Positions 61,065 to 64,000 of a stretch of 64,000 bases of DNA are shown here, one piece after another. This stretch comes from Sporichthyaceae bacterium (lineage in GTDB: Bacteria > Actinomycetota > Actinomycetes > Sporichthyales > Sporichthyaceae). A program made the position numbers and the translations under genes. Each line of letters opens with the position of its first letter. The first letter of the stretch is position 1. Below the pieces are notes generated by a model. It was given only the letters and a program-made list of their open reading frames with translations. It was not told the DNA's origin and ran no database searches. The stretch spans positions 17,085-81,084 of the forward strand of contig DATASX010000120.1 in the NCBI GenBank assembly GCA_036269075.1. The letters are read 5' to 3'.

Positions 61065-62134
61065 GGGGGGTCCTGGTCGCGTCCGCCGTGGCGTTGGTGT
61101 TCTCGTTGCTGGGGACGCCGATCGCTATCCGGATGCTGGTCCGGCGCGGGTACGGTCAGTTGATCCGCGACGACGGCCCGACGACCCACCAGACCAAGCG
61201 CGGCACGCCCACGATGGGCGGCTCGGTGATCATCATCGCCGTGCTGGCCGGCTACGCCGCGGCGCACCTCGTGCTGCGCAACCACGAACCCACGTTGTCC
61301 GGCGTGCTGGTTCTGTACCTGATGACGGGGCTGGGCATCGTCGGCTTCCTCGACGACTACATCAAGGTCAGCAAGCAGCGCAGCCTCGGCCTGCGGGCCA
61401 AGGCGAAGCTGGCCGGCCAGTCGGTGGTCGCGCTCTCGTTCGCCGGGCTGGCGATCGCCCACAAGGACGTCAAGGGCCTGTCGGTGGCCTCCACCGACAT
61501 CTCGTTCATCCGCGACACCAGCTTCGGGCTCGGCGTCGCGGGGTTCATCGTGTGGGCCTACATCATGATCGCGGCCACCTCGAACGGCGTGAACCTGACC
61601 GACGGCCTCGACGGCCTGGCCACCGGCGCCTCGGCGATGGTGTTCGGCGCATACGTGTTCATCGGAATCTGGCAGTCCGGCAACAGCTGCGACTCGACGG
61701 CCGCGCCCCGGCGCCTCGGCCTGTGCTACTCGGTGCCCAACGCTCTGGACCTGGGGATCATCGCGGCCGCGTTGATGGGCGCCTGCTTCGGTTTCCTGTG
61801 GTGGAACGCCTCGCCGGCCAAGATCTTCATGGGCGACACCGGGTCGCTGGCCCTGGGCGGCGCGCTGGCCGGGTTGGCAATCACCACCCGCACGGAACTG
61901 CTGCTGCTGATGCTCGGCGGGCTGTTCGTGCTGATCACGCTGTCGGTGATCGTCCAGGTCGGGTTCTTCAAGATGACCAAACGCCGGGTGTTCCGGATGG
62001 CGCCGTTGCAGCACCACTTCGAGCTCGCCGGGTGGAACGAGGTCACGATCGTGATCCGTTTCTGGATCATCGCCGGGCTGTTCGTCGCCGGTGGCATCGG
62101 CGTCTTCTACGCCGAGTGGCTGTCCGGCACGTGA
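61061..62134 (+). CDS. mraY: Phospho-N-acetylmuramoyl-pentapeptide-transferase
   Basis: MraY transfers phospho-MurNAc-pentapeptide to undecaprenyl phosphate, making lipid I. The 357-residue protein has about ten membrane helices and the key motifs [27 protein letters not shown] (DDxxK), [15 protein letters not shown] (catalytic Asp region), [19 protein letters not shown] and PLQHHFEL. The GTG start overlaps the murF stop; the longer frame to 60128 reads through murF and is rejected. Its stop overlaps the murD GTG. Confidence 0.97.
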   Translation: MRGVLVASAVALVFSLLGTPIAIRMLVRRGYGQLIRDDGPTTHQTKRGTPTMGGSVIIIAVLAGYAAAHLVLRNHEPTLSGVLVLYLMTGLGIVGFLDDYIKVSKQRSLGLRAKAKLAGQSVVALSFAGLAIAHKDVKGLSVASTDISFIRDTSFGLGVAGFIVWAYIMIAATSNGVNLTDGLDGLATGASAMVFGAYVFIGIWQSGNSCDSTAAPRRLGLCYSVPNALDLGIIAAALMGACFGFLWWNASPAKIFMGDTGSLALGGALAGLAITTRTELLLLMLGGLFVLITLSVIVQVGFFKMTKRRVFRMAPLQHHFELAGWNEVTIVIRFWIIAGLFVAGGIGVFYAEWLSGT

Positions 62135-63561
62135 GCGAGTTGCCCGAGCTGGGTCGGGATTCCGACTGGTCCGGCGTGCACGCGGTGGTGGCCGGGATCG
62201 GGGTGTCCGGGTTCGCGGCGGCCGATGCGTTGCTGGGCCTGGGTGCGCGGGTCACCGTCATCGACGGCAGGTCCGGCGTCGTCGAGGCCGAACGGGCCGC
62301 GGTGCTGGAGGCGCTCGGGGCGCAGGTCCGGCTCGGCGACGGCGACACGTTGCCGGGCGCCGCGGACGTGGTGGTCACGTCGCCGGGCTGGCGGCCGCAG
62401 TCACCGCTGTTCGTGGCGGCGGCCGCGGGCGGGGTGCCGATCTGGGGCGAGGTCGAGCTGGCCTGGCGGTTGCGGCCGACGCGCGGGGCCGCGGCCTGGC
62501 TGGCCGTCACCGGGACCAACGGCAAGACCACGACGGTCCGCATGCTGACCTCGATCCTCACCGCGGCCGGGCTGCGCGCCGTGGCCGCCGGGAACGTCGG
62601 CACCCCGCTGCTCGAGGTCGTGATGGCCGAGCCGCGCTACGACGTGCTGGCCGTCGAGCTCTCCAGCTTCCAACTGCACTGGTCCAGCTCGCTGGCGATG
62701 CACTCGGCCGCCGTGTTGAACATCGCGCCGGATCACGTCGACTGGCACGGCGATCTGGACGCCTACGCCGCGGCGAAGGGGAACATCTACCGCGGGGTCT
62801 CGGGGGCCTGCGTCTACAACGTCGCCGACCCGCGCACCGAGCAACTGGTCCGGGACGCCTCGGTCACCGAAGGTGCTCGGGCGGTCGGGTTCACTCTTGG
62901 CGCCCCGGGCCCGGGCCAACTCGGCGTGGTCGAGGACCTGCTCGTCGACCGGGCCTTCGGCGGCAGCGACCGCGGCACCGCGGTGGAGCTCGCGACGACC
63001 GCCGACGTGGTTCCGTTGGCCCCGCACAACGTGGAGAACGCGCTTGCTGCGGCCGCCCTGGCCCGCTCGTTCGGGGTTACGGCGCAGGCCGTGCGGGACG
63101 GGCTACGGGCCTTCCGGCCGGACGCGCACCGGATCGCCGAGGTCGCGGTTGTGGACGGGGTTCGGTATGTCGACGACTCGAAGGCCACGAATCCGCACGC
63201 CGCGGCGGCCTCGCTGCGGGCTTATGACCGGGTGGTCTGGATCGCCGGCGGGCTGGCCAAGGGGGCGGTATTCGACGACCTCGTGGCTGCCAGTGCTCCG
63301 CGGATTCGGGCGGTTGTGCTGATCGGTGCGGACCGGGACGTGATTGCGAAAGCGCTGGAACGGCACGCGCCGGGGCTTCCGGTTGTTGTTGTCGAGGCGA
63401 CTGACGCGGGTGCGATGGAGATAATTGTCGCTGAGGCGGCGCGGCTTGCTACTGATGGAGACACCGTTCTTCTTGCGCCGGCCTGCGCGTCGATGGACAT
63501 GTTCACCAGTTATGCCGAACGCGGCGATCGATTCGCCGCCGCCGTCAAGAAACTGAGCTGA
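62131..63561 (+). CDS. murD: UDP-N-acetylmuramoyl-L-alanine--D-glutamate ligase
   Basis: MurD adds D-glutamate to UDP-MurNAc-L-Ala. The 476-residue ligase starts [38 protein letters not shown], has [11 protein letters not shown], the ATP loop [50 protein letters not shown], and [19 protein letters not shown]. It is coupled to mraY (GTGA). Codon third positions become less GC-rich in the last 250 bases. In most actinobacteria ftsW follows at once; here about 280 bp of lower-GC sequence and a different gene follow. Confidence 0.96.
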   Translation: MSELPELGRDSDWSGVHAVVAGIGVSGFAAADALLGLGARVTVIDGRSGVVEAERAAVLEALGAQVRLGDGDTLPGAADVVVTSPGWRPQSPLFVAAAAGGVPIWGEVELAWRLRPTRGAAAWLAVTGTNGKTTTVRMLTSILTAAGLRAVAAGNVGTPLLEVVMAEPRYDVLAVELSSFQLHWSSSLAMHSAAVLNIAPDHVDWHGDLDAYAAAKGNIYRGVSGACVYNVADPRTEQLVRDASVTEGARAVGFTLGAPGPGQLGVVEDLLVDRAFGGSDRGTAVELATTADVVPLAPHNVENALAAAALARSFGVTAQAVRDGLRAFRPDAHRIAEVAVVDGVRYVDDSKATNPHAAAASLRAYDRVVWIAGGLAKGAVFDDLVAASAPRIRAVVLIGADRDVIAKALERHAPGLPVVVVEATDAGAMEIIVAEAARLATDGDTVLLAPACASMDMFTSYAERGDRFAAAVKKLS

Positions 63562-63832
63562 TTAAACTCCCCGGGTCGTTCGAGACGGCGCAGGATGCGC
63601 GGTCGGTTGGGCATCGTCCCGGGACGCTCACTGCCGGCGCGGTCGGCGACGGCGTGGCGGTGCAACGGATCTGCCCGGGTTGAGGCGCGGCTTCGGCAGG
63701 AAATTCTGTGCAGGTCAATGCGCCGGTTAGGTCGGCAGGGGTTTTTGGGTCGGTGGGATTGTGCCGGTCGGTGGGCTGCTGATTCTTTGCGGCGGATTTG
63801 TTCGTTCGCCGGTTTTTGTCGGTGGCCTGGAT
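63562..63832. other. Gene-free lower-GC spacer after murD
   Basis: No supported reading frame, no tRNA and no clear terminator. T-rich runs (GGTTTTTG, GGGTTTTTGGG) and lower GC contrast with the rest of the window, suggesting recently acquired or rearranged sequence where ftsW is expected. Confidence 0.5.
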
Positions 63833-63838
63833 TAATAT
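63833..63838 (+). promoter_or_regulatory. Candidate -10 box for a leaderless gene at 63845
   Basis: TAATAT, an unusually good -10 for this genome, ends six bases before the ATG at 63845, so the transcript would start at the start codon. No ribosome site precedes it. Confidence 0.6.
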
Positions 63839-63844
63839 TGGGTC

Positions 63845-64000
63845 ATGGATAACGCGGTACTCGAGTCGGTCTCGGAATTCGAGACAGCTCTGACCGTTGC
63901 GCGGAAATACCTCGAGAATGATTTGTGGTCCTGCAGTGGTGGGCAGGTCGTCGAACTGTTGCGGGACTGGCATCAGGTTCGGGCCCAGATCGAGTCGGTC
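63845..64000 (+). CDS. N-terminal 52 residues of a possible DUF222/HNH-endonuclease protein (runs off window)
   Basis: The frame is open from the ATG at 63845 to the window end. It reads MDNAVLESVSEFETALTVAR through CSGGQVVELLRDWHQVRAQI. The last part resembles the helical start of DUF222 (13E12-type) proteins, which usually end in an HNH nuclease domain and occur in many divergent copies in actinobacteria. With only 52 residues this is a weak assignment. GC content is lower than in murD. Its position between murD and the expected ftsW suggests insertion. Confidence 0.4.
   Translation, partial: MDNAVLESVSEFETALTVARKYLENDLWSCSGGQVVELLRDWHQVRAQIESV

Overview
The window is a contiguous stretch of a very GC-rich, densely coded actinobacterial chromosome. 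Coding is almost gap-free, many starts are GTG or TTG, stop/start overlaps (ATGA, GTGA) are common, and several promoters look leaderless. The gene set (actinobacterial qcrCAB bc1 complex, ctaCDEF oxidase, PimB-type mannosyltransferase, MraZ-led dcw cluster, DUF3043, DUF3040) fits Actinomycetes. From memory, the order parallels the mycobacterial block from cobS down to murD (Rv2208 to Rv2155c) and its Streptomyces counterpart. A Frankiales or Sporichthya-like organism is plausible, but the genus is only inferred.

Layout: 1-1200, cobalamin nucleotide-loop genes (cobS partial, cobU) and a small conserved protein. 1201-8002, DUF3043 protein, SIS protein, quinolinate synthase, glycerate kinase, A-type Fe-S carrier, a 59-aa peptide gene, adenosine kinase and aat. 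8105-12325, DUF2079 membrane protein, then a serpin lipoprotein, cysteine desulfurase and TusA run. 12538-24205, respiratory block (ctaCDF, L,D-transpeptidase, qcrCAB, ctaE, ctaG) and trpD. 24209-28989, Lrp-type RAM protein, rhomboid, DEDDh/GIY-YIG nuclease, zinc-knuckle small protein, and an NlpC/P60 hydrolase behind a c-di-AMP (ydaO-type) riboswitch. 29107-32976, two membrane-linked metalloproteases and PimB. 32983-38358, sensor kinase and regulator beside a 990-residue pseudo-receiver/coiled-coil protein. 38487-42964, phosphoesterase, SRPBCC protein, ArsA-like ATPase, zinc protein, ROK kinase, and an apparently dead endonuclease/phosphatase-fold protein. 42978-48476, membrane protein, esterase, acyltransferase, glycerol kinase, methyltransferase, DUF3040. 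48742-53689, MoxR, DUF58 and transglutaminase operon. 53825-63561, dcw cluster mraZ to murD, with a MraZ operator. 63845-end, start of a probable DUF222/HNH-type gene where ftsW would be expected.

Functional themes are aerobic respiration, cell-envelope synthesis and remodelling, and cofactor synthesis.

The most unusual signal is a family of short repeats at stop/start junctions. At five loci (qcrA-qcrB, an esterase operon, the glpK leader, moxR-DUF58, ftsL-ftsI) a repeat-derived micro-ORF of 5 to 29 codons runs up to the next start codon by an ATGA or GTGA overlap. At four of these its own start also overlaps the preceding stop. The best-conserved copies encode MSE(L/P)ASESMS..., and the moxR locus carries tandem copies with an exact 77-bp period. 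This looks like an expanding element that preserves translational coupling. I know of no description of it.
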